In this document: piece after piece, positions 35,064 through 44,457 of the stretch
How positions within the stretch are numbered: position 1 is the first letter of the stretch
How the letters are laid out: each line of letters starts with the position of its first letter
NCBI GenBank assembly: GCA_027007005.1
Contig: JALTFO010000048.1
Location: forward strand, 1-64,000
DNA: 64,000 bases
Source: Candidatus Bipolaricaulota bacterium
Lineage (GTDB): Bacteria > Bipolaricaulota > Bipolaricaulia > UBA7950 > UBA9294
Direction of reading: 5' to 3'
Notes under the pieces: generated by a model
The model's input: the letters and a program-made list of their open reading frames with translations, nothing else
The model's database searches: none
Told to the model about the DNA's origin: nothing
Translations under genes and position numbers: made by a program

Positions 35064-36089
35064 ATGATTCATGCCCGCCGTTTGGCAATTCTTTTCATCG
35101 TAATCACCGTATTACTCTCGGTCCTGGTTAGCGCAGGACCTCTTCCAAAGCTGCGTATCAGCCTGCCACCTGTCATGGGTTGCCTTCCGATTGCCTTTGC
35201 TAATGGGTGGGACCTATTCAGACAGAATGGCCTTGATGTGAACGTTGTTGGCCTCAGCGACAACCAGTCGCGCACGCTTGCCCTCATGGCCGGAGACATC
35301 GATGGGATGATCTGCGATGTTTCCACTGCGATACTGCTGATCACGAGCGGAACCGACATCGTGATTACGAGCACTGCTTACCAGCCTACGCAAACGGGGA
35401 GCCTTGCACTGCTTACGCAGAGCTACTTTCACATCAACTCGATTGACGATCTCCTCAAGCGCACGGAAACTGGGAGCACTCTTAAGTCTATCGCCATTAC
35501 GGAGATGAGTGACATCGAATACGAGACCGACTCTCTGCTTACAAGCTTGGGATACACGGTGAACCCGGACAAGGATTACTCCTACTGGCATGACATGCTG
35601 CAGCTATCGATGTTCCTCAACCTCGGATCTGTCTACGCTGCTGTCCTGCCGGAACCCTACATCACTTACCTCAGCAAATATCCCCCAATCAAGCCGGGGA
35701 GCAAGCTCATCCAACTTTCCGACTTTGCAGGGATCGATCTTCTGCCAAGTGTTGTTGTGTTTCGCAGAGATGTGGTGGAGAAATCGCCCGACACCATCGC
35801 CAAGTTCTACGACGTTTACCGGGAAGCGGTCGATAGAGTCAATAGCATTCCGAGGGAACAGTTGATGACAAAAGGAATCGACATTGCCCTCTCGCTCTTC
35901 TTCCCCGGATTGACCAAGGATTCTGTCCCAAAAGGGATACTCGACAATTTCGTGATTCCAACCTTCTCATACCCGGCAATGCTTCCCAAGCAAAAGTTTG
36001 AAGATGTAGTTACGTGGACAAACAAGAAGGGTTATACGTGGAAACATCCTGTATACGAGGATGTGACTACCAATCAATTCATAAAATGA
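35064..36089 (+). CDS. NMT1/SsuA-type ABC substrate-binding protein
   Basis: This 341-residue exported binding protein has a signal peptide (about residues 1-24, ending near VSAGP). The mature start LRISLPPVMGCLPIAFANGW and GLDVNVVGLSDNQSRTLALMAGDIDG fit the NMT1/THI5/SsuA group, which bind thiamine precursors, sulfonates, nitrate or similar small molecules. It begins an operon with its ATPase (ATGA overlap at 36086) and permease. Substrate unknown. Confidence 0.78.
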   Translation: MIHARRLAILFIVITVLLSVLVSAGPLPKLRISLPPVMGCLPIAFANGWDLFRQNGLDVNVVGLSDNQSRTLALMAGDIDGMICDVSTAILLITSGTDIVITSTAYQPTQTGSLALLTQSYFHINSIDDLLKRTETGSTLKSIAITEMSDIEYETDSLLTSLGYTVNPDKDYSYWHDMLQLSMFLNLGSVYAAVLPEPYITYLSKYPPIKPGSKLIQLSDFAGIDLLPSVVVFRRDVVEKSPDTIAKFYDVYREAVDRVNSIPREQLMTKGIDIALSLFFPGLTKDSVPKGILDNFVIPTFSYPAMLPKQKFEDVVTWTNKKGYTWKHPVYEDVTTNQFIK

Positions 36090-36817
36090 TTGATGTAAAT
36101 GCTGTAACAATCGACTACGGACAAGGCGAGCAGACGGTGCGTGCCGTAGAGAATGTGTCATTCCACTTGGAGAAGGGGAAGAGCCTGGCTCTCATCGGCC
36201 CTTCCGGCTGTGGAAAGACATCGCTGTTATTTGCTCTCTCTGGTCTTCTCCACCCGCGCTCTGGCAAGATAATGATGGACAGTGAAGATGTAGATGCTCC
36301 TCGTCGCGATATGGCTCTCATCTTGCAGAACGCCGGGCTCCTTCCGTGGAAGACAGTGTGGCAAAACGCCAATCTGTCGTTATTGTTGAACGGAGAGTTT
36401 CCGCAGCAGAACGCGGCCGAAGTTCTCGCACACTTGGGACTGGATAACGTGATGTCGCGTTTCCCCGCCGAGTTATCCGAGGGGATGAAGCGACGTGTGG
36501 GGATTGCTCGTGCACTTTCTACCTCTCCATCCGTTCTGTTGATGGATGAACCGTTAGCATCGCTGGACACACTGACGCGGGAGAAGATCCAAGATCTGTT
36601 TCTCAACCTATGGCACGAACACGGCTTCTCCATGATCCTCGTGACGCACAACATCGAAGAGGCGGCCTTCCTCGGACAGCGGATCATCGTGTTCACCGAT
36701 CGCCCGGCGCGGATAAGTACGATAGTCGATAACCTGCAGATGGGATCGCTCGACTACCGCGATAACCCAGCGTTCCATGAAGTGATGTCGCAGCTTCGGG
36801 AGGCGTTGGAAGCATGA
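36086..36817 (+). CDS. ABC importer ATPase (SsuB/TauB type)
   Basis: This 243-residue ATPase has Walker A GPSGCGKTS, Q-loop LILQNAGLLPWKT, an imperfect signature LSEGMKRR in place of LSGGQ, Walker B VLLMDEPLASLD and H-loop LVTHNIEEA. ATG 36086 overlaps the binding-protein stop; upstream in-frame starts would run into that gene. The LSEGM signature is common in this subfamily. It drives the permease at 36814. Confidence 0.83.
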   Translation: MIDVNAVTIDYGQGEQTVRAVENVSFHLEKGKSLALIGPSGCGKTSLLFALSGLLHPRSGKIMMDSEDVDAPRRDMALILQNAGLLPWKTVWQNANLSLLLNGEFPQQNAAEVLAHLGLDNVMSRFPAELSEGMKRRVGIARALSTSPSVLLMDEPLASLDTLTREKIQDLFLNLWHEHGFSMILVTHNIEEAAFLGQRIIVFTDRPARISTIVDNLQMGSLDYRDNPAFHEVMSQLREALEA

Positions 36818-37578
36818 AACGAGTTCTCACGTACGTGATCAGCATTGCCGCGCTTCTCTTTATTTGGGAAATGGCGAGCATTGCGGTTAATCTAATTAAC
36901 CACGCAGCGATCCTCCCGGGCCCGTTTGACGCTCTGTCGCAGGTGGTGAAGAATGCAGCGGAGCTGCAGCGCAACTTCGCGGCGAGTGCGTGGCGTCTCA
37001 TCCTGGCGATACTTATTTCCCTGGCAACCGCCATGCCTCTTGGACTGATGATCGGTCGCGAGCCGACGCTCGACCGCTATTTCTCACCGATCATCTACAT
37101 CACCTATCCCATTCCGCAGGTTGCCCTTATCCTCTTTTTGTTCGTCGTCTTCGGGACGGGGAGCGCGACTAAAGTGACAATGGTCGCCCTTGCCCTCTTC
37201 TTTCAGATCCTCGTCTCGGCGCGCGGTGCGGCGAAGAATATCGATGAGGAATACGTGATAAGCGTCCTTTCAGCAGGGGCAACGCGTTGGCAGGTGTACT
37301 GGCACGTTGTTCTTCCTGCCACCCTTCCGCAGATCTTGACAAGCGTGCGCGTAAGCATCGGGCTCGGGATCGCTTTCCTGTACATCGCCGAGACGCAAGC
37401 AGCACAGGGAACAGGACTGGGATCGTTCATCAACAAGTATATGCTGTTCAGGAGGGACAGAGCATTTGCCGGCATTGTCGCCATGGCCGTCCTCGGCCTC
37501 CTCCTATACATTACCGTGGACGTCATTGAACGGATCGTGTGTCGCTGGAAGTACGTTAAGAGGAGGCCCCTCAAATGA
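36814..37578 (+). CDS. ABC importer permease (SsuC/TauC type)
   Basis: This 254-residue protein has about six membrane spans and the EAA loop region VISVLSAGATRWQVYWHVVLPATLP. It overlaps the ATPase gene by 4 bases (ATGA). Together with 35064-36817 it makes a complete importer. Confidence 0.83.
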   Translation: MKRVLTYVISIAALLFIWEMASIAVNLINHAAILPGPFDALSQVVKNAAELQRNFAASAWRLILAILISLATAMPLGLMIGREPTLDRYFSPIIYITYPIPQVALILFLFVVFGTGSATKVTMVALALFFQILVSARGAAKNIDEEYVISVLSAGATRWQVYWHVVLPATLPQILTSVRVSIGLGIAFLYIAETQAAQGTGLGSFINKYMLFRRDRAFAGIVAMAVLGLLLYITVDVIERIVCRWKYVKRRPLK

Positions 37579-37599
37579 TAATTATTATGAGGACAGGAT

Positions 37600-38430
37600 A
37601 TGAAGATTAGCAAGATCTACATCGTCGCCAACACGAGCAAAGAAGGGTCACTGCGTACCTTAGCTGTGCTTAAAGCATGGGCGCAACTGAAGCGGATTGA
37701 GACGGTGCTCATCGATCCCAACCGACCGAGCTTCTCCGAGGAAGAGGGAGCGCTCGTTGTCGCTCTAGGCGGAGATGGGACAGTCCTTCGCGCTGCCTCG
37801 GTCTTTGCCAATTCAGCGATCCCAATCTTGGGAGCGAACCTGGGGAGCCTCGGTTTCCTCACACAGGTGAAGGCACCATTGCTAACTTCTGTGTTAGAAG
37901 GAGTATTGCGCGATTCTTTTGTCATCGAGGAGAGGATGCGCCTGTCTTACGCGTCTCAGGCTGGGAGTGGAACGGTGTTGAACGACGTGGTGATCACCGG
38001 AACATCTGCTCTTCGCTTCTGCGAGCTAGAGCTCATGTGGAGCGATGGCGTGGTGGCAAGCTACCCAGGCGACGGGTTGATCCTGTCCACGGCGACTGGG
38101 TCAACTGCGTACAGCCTATCTTCCGGTGGACCGGTAGTCGTCCCACCGGCAGCGTGCATCATGGCAAGCCCGTTAGCGGTGCACAAGCTGGGGATTCTCC
38201 CGGTCATCTTCCCAGCAGAGGAGGTCCTTCTTGTGCGCACGCACACACAAGTGAGTCTTTATGCTGATGGAGACTTTGCCTTCGATCTGCCCGCGGACAC
38301 GAAGATAACCATAAAGCGTGCCGATACGCCAACCCGGCTTGTAAGGATGGCGGATGCTCCCTCCTTCTTCCACGTATTGAGGGAGAAGCTGAACTGGGGG
38401 GATGAATCGAAGCGTGAGCCGAAGCGCTAA
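37600..38430 (+). CDS. nadK: NAD kinase
   Basis: This phosphorylates NAD to NADP in the cytoplasm. The 276-residue protein has the GGDGT motif (57-61) in VVALGGDGTVLRAA, GANLGSLGFLTQV, the NE/D motif region LNDVVITG and the substrate loop TGSTAYSLSSGGPVV. The gene lies 21 bases after the importer permease and likely shares its transcript. Confidence 0.92.
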   Translation: MKISKIYIVANTSKEGSLRTLAVLKAWAQLKRIETVLIDPNRPSFSEEEGALVVALGGDGTVLRAASVFANSAIPILGANLGSLGFLTQVKAPLLTSVLEGVLRDSFVIEERMRLSYASQAGSGTVLNDVVITGTSALRFCELELMWSDGVVASYPGDGLILSTATGSTAYSLSSGGPVVVPPAACIMASPLAVHKLGILPVIFPAEEVLLVRTHTQVSLYADGDFAFDLPADTKITIKRADTPTRLVRMADAPSFFHVLREKLNWGDESKREPKR

Positions 38431-38458
38431 TGATGGATAAGATCTGGAAGGAGCGATA

Positions 38459-39373
38459 TTGAGCGCAAAGACATTGAACCTTGCTGGCATCTACCCTCCG
38501 ATTCCAACCCCTTTCGATTCAGGTGGCAAGATCTCAGAGACAGCTCTCACAGAGAACCTGCGTGTATGGAATAAGTACAAGTTGCGCGGTTACGCTGTCC
38601 TCGGTTCTAATGGTGAGCTTGTCTTGCTGAACAAACAGGAAAGGCTGGTCGTGCTTCGGATCGCCCGCGATGCGATCCCTTCCGACAAGCTGATGATCGC
38701 CGGCACGGGTTGTCAATCAACTGGGCAGACCGTTGAGTTAACAAAGAGTGCCGCTGCGATCGGAGCGGATGCAGCGCTAGTGGTTACCCCTTCGTACTAT
38801 CGTGGGTTGATGACAAGAGATGCCTTGCGCGAGCACTTCCGGGCAGTAGCTGAGGAATCCCCGATTCCGATCATCCTCTACAACATCCCATCATGCACGG
38901 GGATCGACCTCGATGCCGAGACGGTGGCAGCACTGGCGGAGCACGAAAATATAATAGGCATTAAGGATTCCGGCGGGAACATAGTTAAGATAGCGGAGAT
39001 CAATCGCCTGACCGACGCCAACTTTCAGGTGCTGGCCGGCTCGGCAAGCTTCCTTCTCCCTGCGCTCTCTGTGGGTGCAGTTGGCGGGATCTTGGCCCTA
39101 GCCAACATCGCCCCCTTGCAGTGCCTAGCGATCCGGAGACACTTTCTGGATCGTCAGTGGGAGAGGGCACGCGAGGTGCAACTAAGCATGATCCCGGTAA
39201 ACATGGCCATAACACGCAGATGGGGAGTGCCCGCGGTGAAGGCGGCCTTGGACATGCTCGGGATGTATGGCGGCCCGGCCCGATCACCTCTCCTCCCCTT
39301 ATCTAGTGAAAAGAAAGATAAACTGCGTGTTATCCTGAACCAGTCAGGCATCTTGCCTGAGATTACACGGTAG
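38459..39373 (+). CDS. DapA-superfamily aldolase, HOGA-like (4-hydroxy-2-oxoglutarate aldolase type)
   Basis: This class I aldolase (304 residues) should form a Schiff base through Lys169 in GIKDSGGN, with Tyr141 in YNIPSCTG. It starts with a TTG at 38459, which has GGAAGGAG 7 bases upstream; no ATG fits. From memory it resembles human HOGA1, through AGIYPPIPTPF, GSNGELVLL, VVTPSYYRG and AITRRWGVPAVK with MYGGPARSPL, more than DapA. HOGA gives pyruvate and glyoxylate, and the next gene is a glyoxylate-type aminotransferase, which fits. Other 2-keto acid aldolases cannot be excluded. Confidence 0.75.
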   Translation: MSAKTLNLAGIYPPIPTPFDSGGKISETALTENLRVWNKYKLRGYAVLGSNGELVLLNKQERLVVLRIARDAIPSDKLMIAGTGCQSTGQTVELTKSAAAIGADAALVVTPSYYRGLMTRDALREHFRAVAEESPIPIILYNIPSCTGIDLDAETVAALAEHENIIGIKDSGGNIVKIAEINRLTDANFQVLAGSASFLLPALSVGAVGGILALANIAPLQCLAIRRHFLDRQWERAREVQLSMIPVNMAITRRWGVPAVKAALDMLGMYGGPARSPLLPLSSEKKDKLRVILNQSGILPEITR

Positions 39374-39409
39374 GAGGACAGAGATGTCCCATCAGAATAG
39401 GAGGGTGTG

Positions 39410-40576
39410 ATGCGAGATAGAGCATTGCTGATGATCCCTGGGCCAATTGAGTTTGAGCCGGAGGTGCTGCAGGCACTTGGTGCTCCCACCACGAGTCATG
39501 TTTCGCCGGAATTCATCGAGATATTCGGAGAGTCTCTGGAGATGATGCGAGATGTGTGGCTTTGTCCCTCTGGACAGCCTTTCGTTGTTGCGGGATCGGG
39601 GATGCTCGCCCTGGAGATGGCCGTTGTGAACTTGATCGAGCCAGGAGACAAAGTGCTCGTGCTTAATACCGGGGTATTCGGCGATCGCTACGCAGATCTC
39701 TTGCGCCGCTACCACGTTGATGTGAGCGTTCTGCGCGCCCCGCTTGGGGAGACGATCTCACCTCAACAGGTGGAGGATGAGCTTAAGAAACAGAGATACA
39801 AGCTGATGACAATCACGCACGTGGATACATCGACCGGTGTTCGCACTGATGCTAAATTGTTGGCCACCATCGCGCGAAAGTACAACGTGCTAAGCGTACT
39901 TGACGGCGTCTGCTCGGTAGCCGGGGAGGAGCTTCGCCAGGAAGAATGGGGTATCGATGTGGCACTCACCGCCTCACAAAAAGCGATCGGTGTTCCCCCT
40001 GGCCTTGCGTTGATGGTCGCTGGTCCCCGCGCGATTGAAACGTGGCGTGGTAGAAAGATGCCAGTGAGTAACTACTACGCCGATTGGGAAAACTGGCTGC
40101 CGATCATGGAAGCTTACGAAGCGCGGAAAGCAAGCTACTTCGCCACGCCTCCGGTGAACCTGATTTACGCTCTCAACGTCAGCCTAAAGAGAATACTAGA
40201 AGAGGGAATGGAAGAGCGTTTCAAACGCCACCAGAGATTCGGAAGGGCGTGCAAGGAAGCAATACAGGCACTGGGACTGGATCAAGTCCCAACCGATTTA
40301 GCACATTCTGCGGCGACACTCACCGCACCCTATTACCCGAGAGGGGTTATTGGATCAGAGTTTCTTCCTAAGGTTAGAAATGCTGGCGTGATTCTGGCTG
40401 GTGGACTGCACTCGGAGATCAAGGATGAGTACTTCCGCATTGGACACATGGGAGGAGAGACCTCAGGTGACCTACTGGCGACGATCGGTGCCATCGAGGC
40501 TGGGCTCAAGGGGTGCGGCTACGAGTTCGAATTGGGAGCTGGAGTTAGTGTGGCTCAACGCGTTCTGCGTAGCTAA
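39410..40576 (+). CDS. Class V aminotransferase, alanine/serine-glyoxylate type
   Basis: This 388-residue PLP enzyme has the class V pattern: LLMIPGPIEFEPEV at the start, PFVVAGSGMLALEM, VLDGVCSVAGEE (PLP-binding Asp) and TASQKAIGVPPGLAL with Lys191 as the PLP lysine. It probably moves an amino group from alanine or serine to glyoxylate. ATG 39410 is preferred over the adjacent GTG because GGAGG is then 5 bases away. Coupled by position with the HOGA-like aldolase. Confidence 0.82.
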   Translation: MRDRALLMIPGPIEFEPEVLQALGAPTTSHVSPEFIEIFGESLEMMRDVWLCPSGQPFVVAGSGMLALEMAVVNLIEPGDKVLVLNTGVFGDRYADLLRRYHVDVSVLRAPLGETISPQQVEDELKKQRYKLMTITHVDTSTGVRTDAKLLATIARKYNVLSVLDGVCSVAGEELRQEEWGIDVALTASQKAIGVPPGLALMVAGPRAIETWRGRKMPVSNYYADWENWLPIMEAYEARKASYFATPPVNLIYALNVSLKRILEEGMEERFKRHQRFGRACKEAIQALGLDQVPTDLAHSAATLTAPYYPRGVIGSEFLPKVRNAGVILAGGLHSEIKDEYFRIGHMGGETSGDLLATIGAIEAGLKGCGYEFELGAGVSVAQRVLRS

Positions 40577-40621
40577 AGATGCGTTGACTTGCAGTGGGTC
40601 AGGAGCGAACCGGAGAGTCCG

Positions 40622-41101
40622 ATGACTACACGCGGGATCGAGTACCTCAACAAGCGCGGTATCTCCTACCAGGTACTGAGCTACCAGCACGAGACAAAGG
40701 GAGCGAGGTACGCTGCACAAGCCCTTGATCTTCCGCAAGAGATCGTGATCAAGAGCCTCGTCTTCCGCGCCGACGATGGTTCGTTCCTCTTCGCCCTAAT
40801 GAGCGCAGATGGGAGCGTGAGCGAAAAGAAGCTCGCTCGCGCTAGCCACCACAAACGCGTCGCCCCAGCCAGCCCGCACGATGCGGAGCGTATCACCGCA
40901 TATCAGGTGGGAGGAATCAGCCCCCTGGGTGCGAAGAGAGCGCTTCCCGTCTTCCTTGATTCTGCAGTTGCCGCACATCCAGAAGTAGTGATCAACGCCG
41001 GAGCGCGAGGAACGATGCTCCGCCTGAGAACAGCAGATCTTGTCTTCATCACCGGAGCCCTGATTGTAGACATTCGAAAAGCTGAGCATAGAGACATCTG
41101 A
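40622..41101 (+). CDS. ybaK: YbaK/EbsC-type aminoacyl-tRNA deacylase
   Basis: This 159-residue single-domain protein probably hydrolyses mischarged Cys-tRNA(Pro). Motifs are YQHETKGARYAAQAL, IVIKSLVFRADDG with the conserved lysine, GSVSEKKLARA, YQVGGISPLG with the conserved GxxxP loop, and NAGARGTMLRL. ATG 40622 follows GGAGAG. It closes the plus-strand run and converges on the defence operon. Confidence 0.85.
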   Translation: MTTRGIEYLNKRGISYQVLSYQHETKGARYAAQALDLPQEIVIKSLVFRADDGSFLFALMSADGSVSEKKLARASHHKRVAPASPHDAERITAYQVGGISPLGAKRALPVFLDSAVAAHPEVVINAGARGTMLRLRTADLVFITGALIVDIRKAEHRDI

Positions 41102-41143
41102 AGGGCATCAAAACCGGCCTTGATTGCTGTGCTACAAGCGTGA

Positions 41144-41461
41144 CTAGGAAGTGCTTGAGTATCTAACCCGATCTTCCCAATCAGGCAAGTAGACGGACAT
41201 CAAGCTCCTGAAAAGCTTCCCATGATTCTGAACCCTTAGATGCAGTAGCTCATGCACGATTACGTATTCCTGGAACTCCCGGCGTTGCCTAAGGAGCCCC
41301 TCGCTGAAGGTTACAGTCCTATTTGGAGAACACGAAGCCCACTTGTTCTTCATCTTCTGCACCCGAATCTGAGCCGGTTTGACATTGAGTGTGTCCGCCC
41401 AGTCGCGAACGGCTTTCTTGAAGGTGTTCTTGTTGGAGAATCCGCTTTCTTGCTTGGTCAT
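41144..41461 (-). CDS. Mini M48/YgjP-like zinc metallopeptidase at the end of the type I R-M operon
   Basis: This 105-residue protein is a YgjP/SprT-like zinc peptidase core: KMKNKWASCS (the W-x-S-C-S motif) and IVHELLHLRVQNHGKLF with HExxH (His70, Glu71, His74) and a third His80. It lacks the N-terminal beta domain of full-length YgjP (about 230). I chose ATG 41461 (MTKQESGFSNKN), where the domain begins; sequence upstream in frame overlaps hsdR and looks non-coding. Such small peptidases are often the last gene of type I restriction operons. Role unknown; processing of the R-M complex is a guess. Confidence 0.75.
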   Translation of the reverse strand: MTKQESGFSNKNTFKKAVRDWADTLNVKPAQIRVQKMKNKWASCSPNRTVTFSEGLLRQRREFQEYVIVHELLHLRVQNHGKLFRSLMSVYLPDWEDRVRYSSTS

Positions 41462-41522
41462 GGCATGGAACAGATCGGGTAACGCAGAACAACTGATGGA
41501 TGTACATAGAATACCACGATAG

Positions 41523-44438
41523 TCACCTGCTTTCCACACGGAGCATCGCATCAGCCAGTAGTACCATGCGATCCTTCCCCACCAGAGGGAGCAGCATCCT
41601 GTAAATCTCGGCCTTGAGCTGACGGAGTTCTGCCGCATTCTCTCTATAGTTCGGGAATCGCTCAAAGATACCTTTCATCGTTGCCGCAATGCTATCCGAT
41701 TCCGCCACCCCTTCCTTCTTGAGTACCCAGTAGAGGGAGAACGTGGTTACATCGAACCCCATCTCCGATTGCTGACGGCGTGCCTCTACGATCTCTCGAA
41801 TCACAAGCTCGATTCTCCGCAAGGAGTCTTCCGTCGTTATCTGGCGGTTATCGAAGGCTTCAAGGATTGCCTCGGCCCGGTCACCGATCGGCTTAAGGTA
41901 TGGGCTTGAATCCTCCTCTTCGATGACGGCCCTTCGAATGCTGTTAACCAGGTTGATTACCTTCGCTTTGTCCGACCCACCAAAGTCCTTGATTGCCCGA
42001 AGTGTGTTCTCGTCGATCTTCACCGCGGGGAGTGTCATGTCAAGTCCGTAGCTCTCGGCCTTCTCCCTGACCAGTTGCCGGGTCTTGCGGGCGACATCGC
42101 TGTATAGGGTCGACCTTTTTCTGAAGGCATTTTGAATGATCCGATACAAGATAGAGAGAGAACCGAAATCGTCAATGGAGTCCCGCAGATCAGGCGAAGG
42201 CGAGAGGATCTCATAGAGCGTTTCGATCTGCTTGTAGAGGTGATAGAAGGCCTCCCGCTTGTCTTGATCGGTGAACGCCTCGATCGCTTCTTCAATCCCT
42301 CTATCGTCCAGCAATTCTCTGCTCAGGATGATGTATTCTCGTGCCGGACCCGCCATCATCTCCTTGAACTTATTCAGGAGAAGATCGAGATCCTCGATGA
42401 CGCCACTGACAACATCGGAATCAAACGCCAGCGCTTTCTCAAGTTTCTCAAAGATCCCTATGAAATCGACTACGAGCCCGCAAGGCTTGCGGCTCTCTTG
42501 GCCCCATTCATAGGGACGATTGACCCGCGCGATGGCCTGGAGGAGCACATGATCCCGCATCGGCTTGTCGAGGTACATGCAGTAGAGAATGGGCGCATCG
42601 AAGCCGGTGAGGAGCTTGTCGGTGACGATGAAGATCTTCGGCAGCGTATCTGGCTTCGGAAACAGCTTACGCGCCTTCTTTTCCGCATCCGGGCTCACCT
42701 GATGACGATACACGAGAGGGTACTTCTCGCTGTCGTGCTGCGCGGATGTGTAAATCGGAAGGGAGTATTCAGGAGGGAGAACCTTGTCCAGCGCCTCCTT
42801 ATACAGCGCGCAGGCCTCACGATCCACCGCCACCAAAAACGCCTTGTATCCAAGGGGTTCAATGTTCTCTTGAAAGTGTTTCGCCACGAATGCTGCAACC
42901 TTCTCGACTCGATCCCGCGACTTGAGGAACGTCTTCAGGCGCATCGCATGATCTAGGATCCTGTTCAACTCGTCTACGTCGCTGATCCCCTCGGCCTCCG
43001 CCAGATTCAGGAACTCCTCTTCAAGTTGTTGGCGTGGGACTCTGATCTCATTTGGCGCAAGGACGTATTTTAGTGGGACAGTCGTACCATCTTCGATCGA
43101 CTCCACAATCGAATACTTGTCTAGATACCCTTGCTCATCTTCCTTGCCGAAGATCTTGAACGTTCCCTTGCCGTATGCCGTCTTGTCGATCGGCGTACCG
43201 GTGAACCCGATCAATGTGGCGTTCGGGAGGGCGCCAACGAGGTAATTGCCGAGATCGCCACCTGTTGTTCTGTGTGCTTCGTCAATTAGGACGAAGATGT
43301 TCTCACGGGTGTTGATGCCCTTCGGAATTCCGTCAAACTTGTGAATCATCGAAATAATCAACCCGCGAAAGTCCGAGGCAAGGAGTTCGCGCAGATGCTT
43401 CTTGCTAGTGGCCTGCTCGATCTTGATATCGTGCGAATGCATTTCGCCAAGCAATCGCTCAACCCAACCTCCAAGCTGTCCCTCCAATTCATTCCGGTCG
43501 ATCATTAGAATTACGGTGGCCTTACCAAACGTCCCTTTGTCCTGAAGGATCATCCGGGCCGCCGTGATCATGGTGAATGTCTTGCCTGACCCTTGAGTGT
43601 GCCAAATCAGGCCGGTTGCTTTCGCCTTGTCGGCGCATCGATCGAGGATCTTCTCCACCGCCCGGGTTTGGTGTTGGCGCAGGATCGTCTTCTGCAGTTC
43701 ATCTTCCTTGTAGAAGAAGAGGACCCATTCCTTGAGCATGGTCAAAAACCGCTGACGGTCGAAGAACCGTTTGACCTTGTTCTCGTAGTTCCCGGATTCC
43801 TCGTTTCGCCAGTTGAACAGGTTCTTCCGATCCAGGTTCCACGTAGCCCCGTAGTAGAAATCGAGAAGGTTAGTGATGTCGAACACCTGCGGAGCGGTCA
43901 ACATCTCAGGCGTCTCGTGGTGGTACTCCCGGATTTGAGTCATCGGCTTTTCGATTCCCTTTGGTCTCTGTGCACTCTTAGTCTCTACGATAGCGACCGG
44001 AATCCCATTGATCAGGAACATCACATCTGCTCGGTTGGTCTCCTGGCCATTCGTGTACTGCCACTCGTCGGTTACGTGGAAGACGTTGCGCTCAGAATTG
44101 GCGAAGTCGACCAGTATCACATTCCGCTCCCGCTTCTCGTTTTGGTCATAGATGCTCTTCTCTCCACGGAGCCACGCGAGGATCTCCGCGTTCCCCTCAA
44201 TCGTATTAGGGACGGACTCGATACTGCGGACGATCGCATCGACGTTTTCGACCGTGATTAGTTGTGGATTTAGCTCAATGAGCCTCTCTTCTAGTACACG
44301 CCTGAACAGCATTCCTCCTACGCCTTTCCGCAACGAAAGAGCTTCCGACGTAGGGACATACGTCCAACCGATCTCCTCCGCGTAGCGGATGAGGGGGTTC
44401 TGAACCGTATCGTTTTCTGTTCCTGGGTGGGTTGCCAT
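41523..44438 (-). CDS. hsdR: Type I restriction enzyme, R (motor and nuclease) subunit
   Basis: This 971-residue subunit translocates and cuts unmethylated DNA. The N-terminal nuclease has the D-(x)n-ExK core ADVMFLINGIPVAIVETKS (Asp138, Glu152, Lys154). The SF2 motor has Walker A HTQGSGKTFTM (280-290), DEAH (386-389), TGTP (413-416) and later VNRPYEWG. ATG 44438 follows AGAGGAG; the frame is open far upstream but that part lies in the E2-like gene. It is 19 bases downstream of the E2-like gene, so the CBASS cassette separates it from hsdS. Confidence 0.93.
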   Translation of the reverse strand: MATHPGTENDTVQNPLIRYAEEIGWTYVPTSEALSLRKGVGGMLFRRVLEERLIELNPQLITVENVDAIVRSIESVPNTIEGNAEILAWLRGEKSIYDQNEKRERNVILVDFANSERNVFHVTDEWQYTNGQETNRADVMFLINGIPVAIVETKSAQRPKGIEKPMTQIREYHHETPEMLTAPQVFDITNLLDFYYGATWNLDRKNLFNWRNEESGNYENKVKRFFDRQRFLTMLKEWVLFFYKEDELQKTILRQHQTRAVEKILDRCADKAKATGLIWHTQGSGKTFTMITAARMILQDKGTFGKATVILMIDRNELEGQLGGWVERLLGEMHSHDIKIEQATSKKHLRELLASDFRGLIISMIHKFDGIPKGINTRENIFVLIDEAHRTTGGDLGNYLVGALPNATLIGFTGTPIDKTAYGKGTFKIFGKEDEQGYLDKYSIVESIEDGTTVPLKYVLAPNEIRVPRQQLEEEFLNLAEAEGISDVDELNRILDHAMRLKTFLKSRDRVEKVAAFVAKHFQENIEPLGYKAFLVAVDREACALYKEALDKVLPPEYSLPIYTSAQHDSEKYPLVYRHQVSPDAEKKARKLFPKPDTLPKIFIVTDKLLTGFDAPILYCMYLDKPMRDHVLLQAIARVNRPYEWGQESRKPCGLVVDFIGIFEKLEKALAFDSDVVSGVIEDLDLLLNKFKEMMAGPAREYIILSRELLDDRGIEEAIEAFTDQDKREAFYHLYKQIETLYEILSPSPDLRDSIDDFGSLSILYRIIQNAFRKRSTLYSDVARKTRQLVREKAESYGLDMTLPAVKIDENTLRAIKDFGGSDKAKVINLVNSIRRAVIEEEDSSPYLKPIGDRAEAILEAFDNRQITTEDSLRRIELVIREIVEARRQQSEMGFDVTTFSLYWVLKKEGVAESDSIAATMKGIFERFPNYRENAAELRQLKAEIYRMLLPLVGKDRMVLLADAMLRVESR

Positions 44439-44457
44439 TGTCTCCTCTTTTGCATAC

